From Isoetes taiwanensis (Eukaryota; Streptophyta; Lycopodiopsida; Isoetales; Isoetaceae), in contig JAJEKV010000776.1 in the NCBI GenBank assembly GCA_021234155.1, positions 28,572-92,571 of the forward strand: a stretch of 64,000 nucleotides of DNA, given 5' to 3'. The notes under the pieces are model-generated. The model saw nothing but the letters and a program-made list of their open reading frames with translations. It was not told where the DNA came from and did not search any database. The position numbers and the translations under genes were made by a program. Shown here one piece after another: positions 63,564-64,000 of this stretch. How positions within the stretch are numbered: the first letter of the stretch is position 1; every line of letters starts with the position of its first letter.

Positions 63564-64000
63564 CTAGTAATGGTGCCCAGCGTTGCTGGGCGTAAGTTGA
63601 GAGCCTGTAAATATTTTGGGCTACAATAAGGAAAGTCGTATCTCTTTTCCTTTCTGTTTTGCTCTATCCCGCATTTCACTTTTTCCATTTTCTCTACGAT
63701 TTCCCTTTTGTCTTTTTCTTTTCTTCTTGTTTTGCATATATGTTTTCTTTTTTCTCCTCCCCTTCCCTTTCCTTTGCTTTCCCTCTTCAAGGGGGATTCA
63801 CTCATGTATAAGGGGGATATGCCATCTGCGTGCATTTGGTGGCAAAAAAACCTATATCTGAGGATCTTTAAAAAGCAATTTGACCCCTTTGAATAAAAAC
63901 TACCTAGGATAATGCAAAATACGGAAAAAAAGGACCCCCTACCGGCCGTGTAATAATAATGGGTCCAAAACCCCCTCCCGTGCATGCACATGGTTTATAC
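63564..64000 (-). mobile_element. Helitron H9, 3' end (minus strand), runs off the window
   Basis: CTAG at 63564-63567 after A 63563, then the hairpin TGCCCAGCGTTGCTGGGCG at 63574-63592 and pyrimidine-rich sequence to about 63790. Inserted in the same spacer as H8, six bases further along (ATTGCTA|TGGC). The last 200 bases are mixed sequence with short ORFs I do not recognise. Confidence 0.8.

Overview
The window looks like nuclear DNA of a land plant; I cannot say whether seed plant or fern. The grounds are a broken Ty3/gypsy integrase next to a 3' LTR, Helitrons with TC...CTAG ends and a 19-nt GC-rich 3' hairpin, and nuclear-type tRNA-Arg(UCU) and tRNA-Thr(AGU) genes. Almost no conventional protein gene is present.

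Layout: 1-5495 is the 3' part of a decayed Ty3/gypsy retrotransposon (frameshifted integrase, about 3.9 kb of broken ORFs, polypurine tract, 605-bp 3' LTR). It sits inside the remnant of a Helitron. From 5.5 to about 20.9 kb a chain of Helitrons lies end to end, first on the minus strand and then, from about 10.4 kb, on the plus strand. Several carry 1.2-2 kb low-complexity interiors that are pure pyrimidine on + in minus-strand elements and pure purine on + in plus-strand elements.

From about 21 kb to 63.56 kb the window is dominated by a tandem array with a period of about 0.92 kb. Each unit holds two tRNA-Arg(UCU)/tRNA-Thr(AGU) pairs (modules A and B), a 440-bp spacer, and the trace of a third, decayed pair. 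I recognise 32 units and list about 125 tRNA genes or tRNA pseudogenes. Module B tRNA-Thr is canonical. Module A tRNA-Thr lacks the D-loop GG.

The array is interrupted at 43.56-53.04 kb by a segment with a minus-strand reverse transcriptase gene (47.44-50.06 kb) flanked by 2.3-kb direct repeats. A complete 1867-bp Helitron (60786-62652) and the 3' end of another (from 63564) have inserted into the array.

Caution: around 19-21, 26.1-28.2, 31.1-33.3, 43.6-47.5, 52.2-53.0, 54.8-55.5 and 58.6-59.3 kb the sequence reads as two templates interleaved every 5-30 bases, sometimes with tRNA pieces inverted. Differences between array units concentrate at CpG sites and homopolymers. Both patterns suggest consensus or base-calling problems in a long-read assembly, so many of the 'pseudogene' copies may be artefacts. 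The array itself, with many exact copies, is real in the sequence as given.
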